A DNA stretch of 64,000 bases from Nocardia spumae. GTDB lineage: Bacteria; Actinomycetota; Actinomycetes; Mycobacteriales; Mycobacteriaceae. Shown piece after piece: positions 1-9,170 of this stretch; the stretch's first letter is position 1, and each line of letters opens with the position of its first letter. Position numbers and translations under genes: made by a program. The notes below the pieces were generated by a model. It was not told the origin of the DNA and did no database searches. It worked only from the letters and a program-made list of their open reading frames with translations. The stretch covers positions 5,084,001 to 5,148,000 of the forward strand of contig NZ_JAJFZL010000001.1 of the NCBI RefSeq assembly GCF_020733635.1, read 5' to 3'.

Positions 1-1
1 G

Positions 2-1183
2 GTGGGCGCACCGCGCATGCTCACCAGCGGCCCCCAGCTGGAGGGTCCGATCGGCGATCTCGGATACTTCGCCGCCCTGGCCGAAAGCTACGAGTGGACA
101 AGCGATCTCGGAGTGGCGAAGCCGATGGGGATCCCCACCGCCCGCACGCTGCGCCGGGAGGCGATCGGTGTGGTCGGCGCGATCACACCGTGGAACTTCC
201 CGCATCAGATCAACTTCGCCAAGATCGGGCCGGCACTGGCAGCCGGGTGCACCGTGGTGCTCAAACCGGCCCCCGACACCCCGTGGGTCGCGGCGCTGGT
301 CGGCACCGTCATCGCCGAGCGGACCGACATTCCGGCGGGCGTGATCAATATCGTCACCTGCGACGACCATCAGCTGGGCGCCCAGCTGGTCACCGATCCA
401 CGGGTGGACATGATCTCGTTCACCGGATCGACGCAGACCGGCCGGTCGATCATGGCCGATGCCGCCCAGAGCCTGAAGAAGGTCTTCCTCGAGCTCGGCG
501 GCAAGTCGGCGTTCATCGTGCTCGACGACACCGATGTGGCGGCGGCGGCGAGCTATGCCGGCTTCACCGTCTGCGTCCACGCCGGACAGGGCTGCGCGCT
601 GACCACCCGCCTGCTGGTCCCGCGCGAGCACTACGACGCGGCGGTGCAGGCGGCGGCGAAGTCGATGAGCGGTATCGCTCCCGGCGATCCGAACGAGCCG
701 GGAACCGTGTGCGGGCCGGTGATCTCGGCACGCCAACGCGACCGGGTGCAGCGCTACATCGATATCGCGAAATCCGAGGGCGGCACCATCGTCACCGGCG
801 GCGGGCGGCCCGATCGCGATCAGGGGTTCTTCATCGAACCCACACTGATCAGCGGGCTGTCCAACACCTCGACCGCCGCGCAGGAGGAGATCTTCGGCCC
901 GGTACTGGTGGTGATCGCGCACGACGGCGACGACGACGCCATCCGGCTGGCCAACGAATCACCCTACGGCCTGTCGGGGGAGGTCTGGGGCACCGACCCG
1001 GCGCGAATCGACCACGTGGTCAACGGAGTTCGGACCGGAACCCTCGGCGTCAACGGCGGCATCTGGTACAGCGCCGACGCCCCGTTCGGCGGCTACAAGC
1101 AGTCCGGCATCGGCCGGGAACTCGGTGTGGCGGGATTCGAGGAGTACCTCGAAACCAAGCTGATCGCCACCGCCCAGAAGTAG
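2..1183 (+). CDS. NAD(P)-dependent aldehyde dehydrogenase, 5' end outside window
   Basis: Oxidises an aldehyde to the carboxylate with NAD(P)+. Only the C-terminal 393 residues are visible; the family is usually 480-500, so about 90-100 N-terminal residues lie left of the window and the first in-window GTG should not be read as the start. Visible family motifs in order are PWNFP, the Rossmann loop FTGSTQTGR, the general-base segment LELGGKSAF, the catalytic cysteine in GQGCALTT, and EEIFGPVL near the C terminus. A short-chain dehydrogenase follows 45 nt downstream on the same strand and a P450 remnant lies beyond it, an arrangement common in oxidative catabolic clusters. The substrate cannot be read from the sequence. 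Confidence 0.93.
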   Translation: MGAPRMLTSGPQLEGPIGDLGYFAALAESYEWTSDLGVAKPMGIPTARTLRREAIGVVGAITPWNFPHQINFAKIGPALAAGCTVVLKPAPDTPWVAALVGTVIAERTDIPAGVINIVTCDDHQLGAQLVTDPRVDMISFTGSTQTGRSIMADAAQSLKKVFLELGGKSAFIVLDDTDVAAAASYAGFTVCVHAGQGCALTTRLLVPREHYDAAVQAAAKSMSGIAPGDPNEPGTVCGPVISARQRDRVQRYIDIAKSEGGTIVTGGGRPDRDQGFFIEPTLISGLSNTSTAAQEEIFGPVLVVIAHDGDDDAIRLANESPYGLSGEVWGTDPARIDHVVNGVRTGTLGVNGGIWYSADAPFGGYKQSGIGRELGVAGFEEYLETKLIATAQK

Positions 1184-1228
1184 ACATACGCGAACCCTCG
1201 CGAAACCGACCGTAGGAGAGAACAACTC

Positions 1229-1978
1229 ATGGCTCGTTTCACCGATCGCGTCGCGATCGTCACCGGCGCGGCACAGGGCATCGGCGCCGAGTACGCGAAG
1301 GCCCTCGCGGCCGAGGCCGCCACCGTCGTGGTCGCGGACCTCAACGAGGACAAGGGCAAGCAGGTCGCCGAGGAGATCACCAGCAGCGGCGGCAACGCGG
1401 TATTCCATCCCGTCGACGTCTCCGACCCCGAGTCGGCGACCGTCCTCGCCGACTTCACCAACAACGAGTTCGGCGCGATCCACCACCTGGTCAACAACGC
1501 GGCCATCTACGGCGGGATGAAGCTGGACCTGCTGCTCACCGTGCCGTGGGACTACTACAAGAAGTTCATGAGCGTGAACCTCGACGGTGCGCTGAACATG
1601 ACTCGCGCGGTCTGGCAGCACATGTCGAAGAGCGGCGGCGGTTCCATCGTGAACCAGTCCTCCACCGCGGCATGGGTGTACTCGAACTTCTACGGTCTGG
1701 CGAAGGCGGGCGTGAACAGCCTCACCCAGCAGCTGGCGGTGGAGCTGGGCGGGTCCCGGATCCGCATCAACGCCATCGCGCCGGGCCCGATCAACACCGA
1801 GGCCACCCAGACCGTCACGCCGGGAACCATTGTCGACGATATGGTCAGCAGGCTGCCGCTCAAGCGCATCGGTACGCCGCAGGACCTCGTGGGGGCATGC
1901 CTGTATCTGCTGTCCGACGACGCGGCGTGGGTGACCGGGCACATCCTCAACGTGGACGGCGGGCAGATCATCCGCTAG
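1229..1978 (+). CDS. SDR-family oxidoreductase
   Basis: Classical short-chain dehydrogenase/reductase of 249 residues, the usual family length. Visible are the cofactor loop TGAAQGIG (residues 12-19), NNAA (89-92), the catalytic serine region near 144, the YxxxK pair Tyr155/Lys159, and an AIAPGPINT cofactor-binding stretch. Asp37 at the end of beta-2 (VVADL) favours NAD(H) over NADP(H). The ATG is preceded by a GGAGAG ribosome-binding site. It probably forms an operon with the aldehyde dehydrogenase 45 nt upstream and interconverts an alcohol and carbonyl intermediate of the same pathway; that pairing is inference. Confidence 0.93.
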   Translation: MARFTDRVAIVTGAAQGIGAEYAKALAAEAATVVVADLNEDKGKQVAEEITSSGGNAVFHPVDVSDPESATVLADFTNNEFGAIHHLVNNAAIYGGMKLDLLLTVPWDYYKKFMSVNLDGALNMTRAVWQHMSKSGGGSIVNQSSTAAWVYSNFYGLAKAGVNSLTQQLAVELGGSRIRINAIAPGPINTEATQTVTPGTIVDDMVSRLPLKRIGTPQDLVGACLYLLSDDAAWVTGHILNVDGGQIIR

Positions 1979-1990
1979 CAGCGGCACGGC

Positions 1991-2472
1991 TCAGATCTCG
2001 GCCCGATCGCGGCGGACGGTGACCGGCTCGGCCAAGCGCTGCTCGTCACAGATCCGCTGCAGGTTCGGCAGGTCTCATCGAGCCCCGGCCCCAGCCGCGG
2101 GCCGGGAGTGAACGTGGCGGGCAGATGTCGCATGCCCTGGATGATGCCGATGGTGTCGTAATGCACGACGCCATCGGGATCACACCCTAAGTCGGGCATC
2201 CGGTCGAGCACCGCGATCAGCATGCGCTTGAAGACCGTGCGGGCGACATCGGATCCGATGCAGCGGTGAATACCGAGGCCGAAACTGAAGTGCCGGTTAC
2301 CCTTCCGGTCCAGGTCGACGGTATTCGGCTCGGGGAACAGCGCCGGATCGCGATGGGCCATGGCCCACGACAACCACCGTCGCTCCCCCTCCTCGAACCG
2401 GGTTCCGGCGTATTCGCAATCGGCGGCGATGGTCCGGCCGTCGCCGATAATGGAGAATGGAGTTTCGGACAT
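1991..2472 (-). pseudogene. cytochrome P450 remnant: 5'-deleted and frameshifted
   Basis: Only the C-terminal third of a bacterial P450 remains. From position 2472 the reading covers the segment after the ExxR helix (AGTRFEEGE, ANRD-like AHRDPALFPEP) and the haem loop FSFGLGIHRCIGSDVAR. The I-helix and ExxR region are missing and nothing upstream restores them. After GPGLDET (about 2070) this frame degenerates and runs to a stop at 1975; the adjacent frame instead reads LPNLQRICDEQ and a typical P450 tail that stops at 1991. One missing base near 2068-2074 would explain this. Two independent lesions argue for a true pseudogene rather than a sequencing slip. It faces the SDR gene convergently. 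Confidence 0.85.
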
Positions 2473-2628
2473 ACTCGGACTTCCGGACCGGATCGACGCC
2501 CGGATGGTGTCGTGGTGATGCGCTACAGTTGCTCGCCGATACGGTTCACAGCACGGACGGGGGCAGGCTCGATGTCCATATCGGCCACGGCACAGCGCAT
2601 TTCCACCACGGGTCGGCTGGGGTAGACG

Positions 2629-3654
2629 ATGGCCGGCGACGATCGATCCGACTCCCCGCAGCAGTCCCCCTCCGGCGATCCGGGCCCCGAGCAGGCGCCA
2701 CCCACCCGCGCCTATCCCGGCGGCCTGCCGTCACCCGACGCCTCCGCGACTCCCCCGACGCAGGCCTACCAGCCGGGTCAGCCGGTACCGCCCACCCAGG
2801 CGTATCAGCCGGTGCCACCGAACCAGCCCTACCCCGCCGGGCAGGCTCCGCCGACCCAGGCCTATCCGGCCGGGCAGCCCTATCCGCAACCCGGACAGCA
2901 GTTCGGCGGCTCCGACGACCCCACCGTGCGTCCGGCACCGGGCTATCCGGGCGCTGAACCGTATCCGGCCGATCCGAACCAGGCCGCGCCGACCGAGATC
3001 TACGGCGCCGGCCAGGGCTATCCACCGGCCGGTGGCTATCCGGGCGCACCGCAGTATCCGCCGCCGTATCAGCAGGATCAGCACTATCCGGGCGGGCAGC
3101 CGTATCCCGGGTATCCGCCCCCGCCACCGTCGAATTCGAGCGGCAAGGTGGTCGCCATCATCGCGGCGATCCTGGTGCCCGTACTCCTCGTGGGCGCGAT
3201 CATCGCGGTCGTGGTGTATCGAAACCACGATCGGAACGACCCGCAGACCAGCGCCGACGGCACCACCTCCGAGTCGACCACCACCTCGGCCTATCCCGAG
3301 ACCACCACCAGGGAGACCACGCCCAACGTTCCGCCGCCGCCTCCGCCCGCACCGGCCGACGTCTGGGTCGCGGCGGGCTACGACGTCGACACCGGCAAGG
3401 TGACGTGGGCACGCAGCACCGTCAGCTCCGACGATGCCACCGCCCAGGTCCAAAACCGTTGTCCCGGTTGCGCACAGCCGGCGGCATGGGCTCGTAACGC
3501 CTGTGTGGCGGTCGTCGTCGGCCAGGGCAACGGCTGGGCCTCCACCTGGGGCAATACCGCCGAAGAGGCCGAATCCAAGGCAATCACGAGCGCGCAGAAC
3601 AACTACGGGGTCTCCGGGCCGTTCAATACCTGGTCCAAGTGCGCGTCGGAGTAG
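2629..3654 (+). CDS. proline-rich membrane protein with C-terminal DUF4189-like domain
   Basis: 341 residues. Residues 1-170 are a disordered, cytoplasmic-type Pro/Gln/Tyr-rich tract with three PPTQAY copies and many YPxG-type units. One membrane helix spans about 173-197. A Thr/Ser linker and a PPPPPP stretch lead to a compact domain at about 245-341 with four cysteines (NRC, PGC, NAC, KC) and a WASTWGNTAEEAESKA segment, resembling DUF4189. There is no signal peptide, so I predict a type II topology with the cysteine domain outside. Similar proline-rich tails in actinomycetes often precede signalling or secretion-related domains. Function is unknown. A lytic transglycosylase follows on the same strand 112 nt downstream. 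Confidence 0.8.
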   Translation: MAGDDRSDSPQQSPSGDPGPEQAPPTRAYPGGLPSPDASATPPTQAYQPGQPVPPTQAYQPVPPNQPYPAGQAPPTQAYPAGQPYPQPGQQFGGSDDPTVRPAPGYPGAEPYPADPNQAAPTEIYGAGQGYPPAGGYPGAPQYPPPYQQDQHYPGGQPYPGYPPPPPSNSSGKVVAIIAAILVPVLLVGAIIAVVVYRNHDRNDPQTSADGTTSESTTTSAYPETTTRETTPNVPPPPPPAPADVWVAAGYDVDTGKVTWARSTVSSDDATAQVQNRCPGCAQPAAWARNACVAVVVGQGNGWASTWGNTAEEAESKAITSAQNNYGVSGPFNTWSKCASE

Positions 3655-3766
3655 CGACCACCGGCATCCGCTTCCCAATCACGGGAGCAACCGGACGACG
3701 CGTGGGCTCTATGCTTCCGGCAGGTGCCGCCGGTCGACACCGAAATGGTGTGGCGGAAGGTGGGTC

Positions 3767-4762
3767 ATGGCCGAGTCGGTGAGTTTGCCTCGGGTTGCCG
3801 AGGCGCCACTGTTGAATTCGGCCGTCGCCCGCCTGGAGACCGTGCTCCAGGGCCTGCTGAACGGCCTCGGTGACGGTAGCGCACAGAAGATGGTGATGGC
3901 GGCCCTCGCCGACAGCAAGAAGCCGACCGAGGAAATCACCGGCGCCATGGTCACGGACTACGAGGACCGGCAGAGGAAGATCAAGCAATACAACGAGGAA
4001 TGGAACTCGCTGGACACCTACATGTCCGATATCGCGGAGAATTCCGCTGGGGTCTCCAAGGAGACCCGGGCCGCGATCACGCAGCTCGTCACCGATATCA
4101 AGGCAATTCTGAGCGATATCGCCCCGCATCCGAGTGTGGCGCTGCAGTTGAGCCTCATCGACAAGATCGACAAGGCAGTGGAACAGGCCGATATCGTCGT
4201 CTCCCAGGCGCACAAGCTCCACGACGAGAATTCGTCGAAGATTCCCTCGCTGTCCACGGGTGGCGGTTCGGGTGATTACGGTCCCGTGCCGTCCACCTAC
4301 GTGCCCCCGAACAGCAGTGGAAGCTACGACCGCCAATACACCCAGCCGGTGAGCTCGACCGGCGGCGGCCCCGGTCAGCACCTCAACGATCAGCAACTCG
4401 AGTACTACATCGGAAAGGCGCTGGACCGACTCGGCATCACGGACCCGGCCGCCCGCGCGAGGTGGACCGAGGGATACCTGACGCTCATCAAGCGCGAATC
4501 GAGCGGGAACACCGGCTCGATCAACCTCGAGGATTCCAACGCCGACGCCGGGCATCCGTCGCAAGGTCTGACCCAGACCATCCCCAGCACGTTCGAGGCA
4601 TACCACGTCGCCGGGACATCCTCGAATATCACCGATCCGGAGGCGAATATCGCCGCGAGTATGAACTATGTGATGGACCGCTACCACGTGTCGCGGGACG
4701 GCTCCAATCTGACCGCGAACGTTCAGCAGGCCGATGCCGGCCGCCCCGCGAAGGGCTACTGA
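3767..4762 (+). CDS. transglycosylase SLT-domain protein
   Basis: 331 residues from the ATG at 3767; the frame is open far upstream but that part is low-complexity and overlaps the previous gene. Residues 20-150 are predicted helical and polar, reminiscent of WXG/ESX-associated N-terminal domains. Residues 160-205 form a Gly/Ser/Pro linker, and 207-310 form a lytic-transglycosylase fold with the likely catalytic Glu244 in KRESSGN, then QGLTQTIPSTF and NIAASMNYV. Such enzymes cleave the MurNAc-GlcNAc bond of peptidoglycan. No Sec or Tat signal peptide is visible, so export would need another route, for example type VII secretion, or act from a phage-like origin; both are inference. Confidence 0.85.
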   Translation: MAESVSLPRVAEAPLLNSAVARLETVLQGLLNGLGDGSAQKMVMAALADSKKPTEEITGAMVTDYEDRQRKIKQYNEEWNSLDTYMSDIAENSAGVSKETRAAITQLVTDIKAILSDIAPHPSVALQLSLIDKIDKAVEQADIVVSQAHKLHDENSSKIPSLSTGGGSGDYGPVPSTYVPPNSSGSYDRQYTQPVSSTGGGPGQHLNDQQLEYYIGKALDRLGITDPAARARWTEGYLTLIKRESSGNTGSINLEDSNADAGHPSQGLTQTIPSTFEAYHVAGTSSNITDPEANIAASMNYVMDRYHVSRDGSNLTANVQQADAGRPAKGY

Positions 4763-4783
4763 GCACCGCGATACGCCGACGAC

Positions 4784-5824
4784 TCAGGGCACGATCACCG
4801 CGCGCCCGCGCAACGTTCCCGCCGCGAGCCGGCGATACGCCTCCGGTCCGTCGTCGAGGGTGAAGCGTTCGACGGCGATATCGAGCACGCCGTCGTGCGC
4901 GAGATCGATGAGTTCGATGAGCTCGCTACGCGAACCCCAGTACGGCGAGTTCACCGATGCCTCGTAGGGGCTGATGCCGAATCCGACTCGCGCCGCGGCC
5001 TTTCCGTCACCGAGGCCGACGATCGTCACATCCGAATCGACGCCCGCTACCGCCATGGCCGTGTCGACGGTCGGCTGATAGCCGACGAAGTCCAGCACGA
5101 GGCTCGCTCCCGCGGCCCCGGTGATCTTACGGACGTTGTCGGCGGCCTCGGCATCGGACAGCACGGCCTCGTGCGCACCGACCGATTTCGCGAACGCCAG
5201 TTTGTCCTCGCTGACATCGAGGGCGATGACACGCGCCGAGGACAGGTGCCGTAGCAACTGGATGGCCACGTGGCCGAGTCCGCCGCTGCCGATCACCACG
5301 GCCCAGGAACCGGGGCGCAGTTTGCCCAGCGACCTTTTGATCGCGTGATAGGGGGTGAGCCCCGCATCGGTGAGCGGCACCGTAGCCACCGGATCGAGAT
5401 CGCCGATCGGCACGAGGTGGCGCGGCGAGTCGACGATGAGGTATTCGGCGATGGCTCCGGGCGCGCCCAGTCCGGGCGGGAAGATGCCCAATTCCGCGGC
5501 GCGTGAACAGTAGTTCTCCAGGCCCTGGGCGCAGAACCAGCAGGTGCCGCAGCCCCAGGGGCCGTAGACGACGACGTTGGTTCCCAGGTCCAGCCCCCGC
5601 ACCCCGTCGCCGACCGCGGCGACCGTGCCCGCGCCCTCATGCCCCAGGGTCAGCGGCAGATCGAAACCGAACGCCTCGATCGGCATCGACATCACGAAAT
5701 CATCGGAATGGCAGACTCCGGCCGCGGTCACCTTCAGCAGAACCTCGCCGGGACCCGGTTCGGGCGTAGGGATTTCGCGTACCTCCGGTTCGGACCCCAC
5801 GGTGACGTACTGCAGTGCCTTCAT
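4784..5824 (-). CDS. zinc-dependent NAD alcohol dehydrogenase, ADH-A-like
   Basis: 346-residue medium-chain alcohol dehydrogenase. The start at 5824 follows AAGGA and begins MKALQY; the frame stays open upstream but only as the antisense of the antiporter gene. Catalytic zinc ligands are Cys38 and His62 (GHE), with Asp153 (TDAGLT) in the third ligand position. The four structural-zinc cysteines are at 92, 95, 98 and 106, and the Rossmann loop GSGGLG is at 179-184. The pattern and length match what I recall of Rhodococcus ruber secondary alcohol dehydrogenase ADH-A, so oxidation of secondary alcohols or ketone reduction is a reasonable guess. It is convergent with the transglycosylase gene and 125 nt downstream of the antiporter. 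Confidence 0.92.
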   Translation of the reverse strand: MKALQYVTVGSEPEVREIPTPEPGPGEVLLKVTAAGVCHSDDFVMSMPIEAFGFDLPLTLGHEGAGTVAAVGDGVRGLDLGTNVVVYGPWGCGTCWFCAQGLENYCSRAAELGIFPPGLGAPGAIAEYLIVDSPRHLVPIGDLDPVATVPLTDAGLTPYHAIKRSLGKLRPGSWAVVIGSGGLGHVAIQLLRHLSSARVIALDVSEDKLAFAKSVGAHEAVLSDAEAADNVRKITGAAGASLVLDFVGYQPTVDTAMAVAGVDSDVTIVGLGDGKAAARVGFGISPYEASVNSPYWGSRSELIELIDLAHDGVLDIAVERFTLDDGPEAYRRLAAGTLRGRAVIVP

Positions 5825-5949
5825 AGCGCCATTCCTTTCGGTCGAGCGGCTTCGGTGGCGCGCGATCGCACCGGCGTCGGTGTTCAGGCTAGTTCGCGCC
5901 CACCACGCCCGGAGCCCTTTCGCGGGATGGAAAACGACGCCCGGCGCAC

Positions 5950-7218
5950 TTATGGCGAATGTGGCCCGTCGCCGGGATCTGCGGGCTGCGCCGCATTGCC
6001 GGATCGCTGGCCGGAAGCACCGGTGCCACCGATCACGCGGGCGATCAGAGGGAACAGCAATACTGTGGTCGCCCCGGCTGCTACCAGGGTCGATGCCAGT
6101 TTCTGCCCCATCAGTCCGGCACCGGTCGCCACCTGGGTGACAGCCACGATGATCGGGAGCCCGGTGGCCGCGTACAACGCCAGTCGCGCCCGTTCCCGTC
6201 CCGAGGCCAGATTCGCTCCGTGCGCCACGAACCGTTCGCTCAGCCACACCGGCATACCTCGGGCAACCCCGATCGACGCCACGAAGGCCAGCCACAGCAC
6301 CGGTTCGCCGATCACGGCGCCGATATCGATCCCCATACCGGAGTCGACGAAGAAGATCGGGATGAGCACGCCGTATCCGACAGTCTCGAGGGACGGACCG
6401 ACTTCGGGATGTCCCGCGGCGATGAGCCGGCGCAGGATCACACCGGCCGCGAAGGCGCCCAGCACGACATCCAGATCGAAGACCTCGGCGACGGCCATCA
6501 GAATCATCAGCAGCAGGAATACCGCACGCACCGGCAATTGCGCGGTACCACCGCTCAATTCGGTCAGCACCCGGCCGAATCCCGGCACCCGGTCGAGCAT
6601 GCGCCGCGGCAGCAGTCCCACCAGCCCGGCCGCCATCAGAAACAGCACCAGGATCACGGCCGCCGCACCCACGCTGCGACTGGTCAGCAGCAGCGACATC
6701 GCGACCACGGGCGCCAGCTCCCCCACCGCGCCGTGGGCGAGCACGGCCCGCCCGAGCGGGCGGTCCAGCTCCCCGGCCTGCTTGACGATCGGCAGCAACG
6801 TGCCCAGCGCGGTCGAGGTCATCGCGATGGCCACCGCGATATGGGCGGTGAAATCGGCCTCCGGCGCCGACAGCGCCACCAGCGCCAGCGCGAACAACAG
6901 GCAGCACACCCAGGTCGACCAGGCCAGCCGCCCGGATCGCCCGCGCAGCAGTGCCGGATCCAGTTCGTAGCCGGCCAGCAGGAACAGCATGCCCAGGCCC
7001 AGTTCGGCGAGCAGATCCACACCACCCGCCGAATCGGCCCAGTGCAGTCCGAACGGCCCGATGGCCATACCGCACAGCAGCAGTACCACCACATCGGGGA
7101 CATATCCGCGCAGCAACCGCGCGATCAACGGCGCCGCCATCGCGGCCAGCGCGATCCAGAACAACGAAACGATCGCCGATGGACCGGATTCCGATGACGC
7201 CTCGGCAAGCAGCACCAT
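5950..7218 (-). CDS. cation:proton antiporter (CPA2 / Kef-type)
   Basis: 422 residues from the ATG at 7218, with roughly 12 hydrophobic segments. It shows Na+/H+-exchanger-fold signatures including LAGYELDPALLRG, the TSTALGTLLPI repeat and FFVDSGMGIDIGAV, which in CPA2 proteins line the exchange core. It lacks the C-terminal RCK/TrkA-N nucleotide-binding domain of KefB/C, ending instead in a short polar tail. It would exchange K+ or Na+ for H+ at the cytoplasmic membrane. The PNPOx-family gene ends 53 nt upstream on the same strand, so the two may be co-transcribed. Confidence 0.9.
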   Translation of the reverse strand: MVLLAEASSESGPSAIVSLFWIALAAMAAPLIARLLRGYVPDVVVLLLCGMAIGPFGLHWADSAGGVDLLAELGLGMLFLLAGYELDPALLRGRSGRLAWSTWVCCLLFALALVALSAPEADFTAHIAVAIAMTSTALGTLLPIVKQAGELDRPLGRAVLAHGAVGELAPVVAMSLLLTSRSVGAAAVILVLFLMAAGLVGLLPRRMLDRVPGFGRVLTELSGGTAQLPVRAVFLLLMILMAVAEVFDLDVVLGAFAAGVILRRLIAAGHPEVGPSLETVGYGVLIPIFFVDSGMGIDIGAVIGEPVLWLAFVASIGVARGMPVWLSERFVAHGANLASGRERARLALYAATGLPIIVAVTQVATGAGLMGQKLASTLVAAGATTVLLFPLIARVIGGTGASGQRSGNAAQPADPGDGPHSP

Positions 7219-7271
7219 CGGCTCATCGTCACACAGCGAGTCCGGCGATTGCGGCGCAAACGCCGGTGCGG

Positions 7272-7691
7272 CTACTCCTTCGAGTAGTCGGTGCTCAGCC
7301 ACCGTTCGGGACGCATGCGGATCACGATCGAATTCGGGCCCAGATTCTGCTCGACGAATTCGGCACCGGCGTCGGGGCCCAGATAGCGGGTCGCGATCGA
7401 CCGCACGATCTCCGGGGTCGCCGGTGCGACATCGGTGACCGGCCCCTCCGCGGTGACGTAGCGGTACGGGGGCTGTTCCACCTGGGCGGTGATGGAGAAG
7501 CGCCCGGCAGCCCGGATGAGCTTGTCCTTCACGGTGCCGGCGTCGGTCCACAGCAGGACCTCCCCGCCGGGTTCGTAGCCGTACCAGATCGGTACCGCCA
7601 GCGGTGCCCGGCCCGCACGCTCGACCGCGATAACTCCCACATGCAACTCGGCCAGGAACGTCTCACGCTCGGAACTGGTCATGGTCGGCAT
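7272..7691 (-). CDS. pyridoxamine 5'-phosphate oxidase-family protein
   Basis: 139 residues using the ATG at 7691, which has AAAGGA about 8 nt upstream; an earlier in-frame start at 7730 has no such site. The fold is the split-barrel flavin-binding type: VPIWYGYEPGGEVLLWTDAGTVK-like strands (IWY, LWT) and a C-terminal RMRPERWLSTDY segment. Family members bind FMN, F420 or haem, and the short single-domain actinobacterial forms are often F420-dependent reductases. The cofactor cannot be decided here. It lies between a P450 and a cation antiporter on the same strand. Confidence 0.85.
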   Translation of the reverse strand: MPTMTSSERETFLAELHVGVIAVERAGRAPLAVPIWYGYEPGGEVLLWTDAGTVKDKLIRAAGRFSITAQVEQPPYRYVTAEGPVTDVAPATPEIVRSIATRYLGPDAGAEFVEQNLGPNSIVIRMRPERWLSTDYSKE

Positions 7692-7763
7692 CGGATGATC
7701 CTTTCGGTGTCGGGTGCTCGTTCGCGACAACCCGCGCGGGGCCCAGCCTATTTCCGGGTGGGA

Positions 7764-8993
7764 TCAACGCAGTCGCAGGGGCAGGGTGCGGTGGCGGCGC
7801 ACGAATACACTCGGCACCCACCGCGGCTCGGCGTCCAGGCCGATGTCGGTGCTGCGTTCGAGCAGTGCCGTGATCGCCGTGCGGGCTTCGAGTCTGGCCA
7901 GTGCCGATCCGACACAGAAATGGACGCCGCGCCCGAATGCGAGGTGGGACTTGCCGTTCGGGCGATGCAGGTCGACGGTGTCCGGCTCGGAGAAGATCGA
8001 CGGATCACGGTTGGCCGCGCCCCAGAGCAGCAGCAGATGACTGCCCGCCGGCAGCTCGACCGCGCCCAGCCGGGTATCGGCGACGACATGGCGGTAGTGC
8101 CCGCGAAACGGCGACTCGATGCGCAATACCTCGTCCAGGAAGGCGGGAATCAACTGCGGCCTTTCCCGCAGCAGATCCTGAATATCCCTGTGGGTGGCCA
8201 GAATTCGGCCCGCGGCGGCGATCAGTCCCGCGGTGGATTCACCACCCGCTCCGACCAGTTGCGCCAGCATCAGCACCGCCACCTCGTCGCTCAGCTGACC
8301 GCGGCGGCAGGCCCGGGCGAGGGCGTCGAGCAGATCCCGGGGCGGGCCGTCCGGCGCCGCGATCCGCACCGCCCGCTGGAACCGCTCGTACAGATATCCG
8401 GTCAGCGCCGCGGCCGAATTCACCAACTGCGGCAGACGATCCGCCGCCACCACACCACCGAGCATCTCGGTGCTGTCGTAGGCCCAGCCGAGCAGTCGCG
8501 GCACATCCTCGCCCGGCAGTCCGATCAGGGTGGCGATCAATGCCAGCGGCAGGCGATCGGCCATATCGGCGGCCCAGTCGATGCGGCCGTCGCGGGCGTG
8601 AGCCGACCACAATCGGTCCACCAGATCGCCGACCGTGGGACCGAGCGCGCGAAGACGACCGGCGAGCACGCTCGACACGAGTTTGCGGTGCCCGCGGTGG
8701 ACGGGATCGTCCGCGGTGGCCAGGACATGCGTCACCCGGCCGCCGCCGTCCATCTCGAATCCGGTGGGTGCCGCGCCCGGATGTTGCAACAGCACCGCGG
8801 TCAGATGTGAGGAGAAGTCGCCGGTACGGCCGGCCGCCTCGGCGACCAGCTCCCACGACGACACCAGATGGAAGTCGGTGCCCGGCACCCGGTATACCGG
8901 GGCGTCGCGCCGCAGGCGGTCGTAGAGCGGGTACGGATCGTCGAGGTGCGCGGAGGCGAACAGCTGCGATGCGCCCGGCAGTGTCGTGGTCAT
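7764..8993 (-). CDS. cytochrome P450
   Basis: 409 residues, the normal size of a soluble class I bacterial P450. The ATG at 8993 has GGGAG 7 nt upstream. The I-helix reads LVGAGGEST, with Glu-Ser-Thr where AGxDT is typical; the ExxR motif is Glu288-Arg291 (EVLR), and the haem loop FGRGVHFCVG places the proximal ligand at Cys360. It needs a ferredoxin and reductase, neither of which is adjacent. It is transcribed divergently from a TetR regulator across 208 nt carrying repeated and palindromic elements, so local repression by that regulator is likely. Substrate unknown. Confidence 0.94.
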   Translation of the reverse strand: MTTTLPGASQLFASAHLDDPYPLYDRLRRDAPVYRVPGTDFHLVSSWELVAEAAGRTGDFSSHLTAVLLQHPGAAPTGFEMDGGGRVTHVLATADDPVHRGHRKLVSSVLAGRLRALGPTVGDLVDRLWSAHARDGRIDWAADMADRLPLALIATLIGLPGEDVPRLLGWAYDSTEMLGGVVAADRLPQLVNSAAALTGYLYERFQRAVRIAAPDGPPRDLLDALARACRRGQLSDEVAVLMLAQLVGAGGESTAGLIAAAGRILATHRDIQDLLRERPQLIPAFLDEVLRIESPFRGHYRHVVADTRLGAVELPAGSHLLLLWGAANRDPSIFSEPDTVDLHRPNGKSHLAFGRGVHFCVGSALARLEARTAITALLERSTDIGLDAEPRWVPSVFVRRHRTLPLRLR

Positions 8994-9170
8994 CGAAGGA
9001 CTCCCATCGTGGAACGAGGTGCGGCCCACCGTGCGCGCCCTGGATACAACTGTCAATCACGGTCGCAGAGTGAGAATCGCGGTCGACCCGATGACGGCTG
9101 CCGGTATGTGGTGATGGCTGCCCGTCAGCACAGTCGATGCAGCCCACAGCCTCTGTACAACCTGATCGAG

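Noticed and set aside
5825..7075. N-terminal extension of the alcohol dehydrogenase frame upstream of 5824
   Set aside because: The frame stays open but overlaps the antiporter gene in another frame and lacks protein-like composition; the ribosome-binding site fixes the start at 5824.
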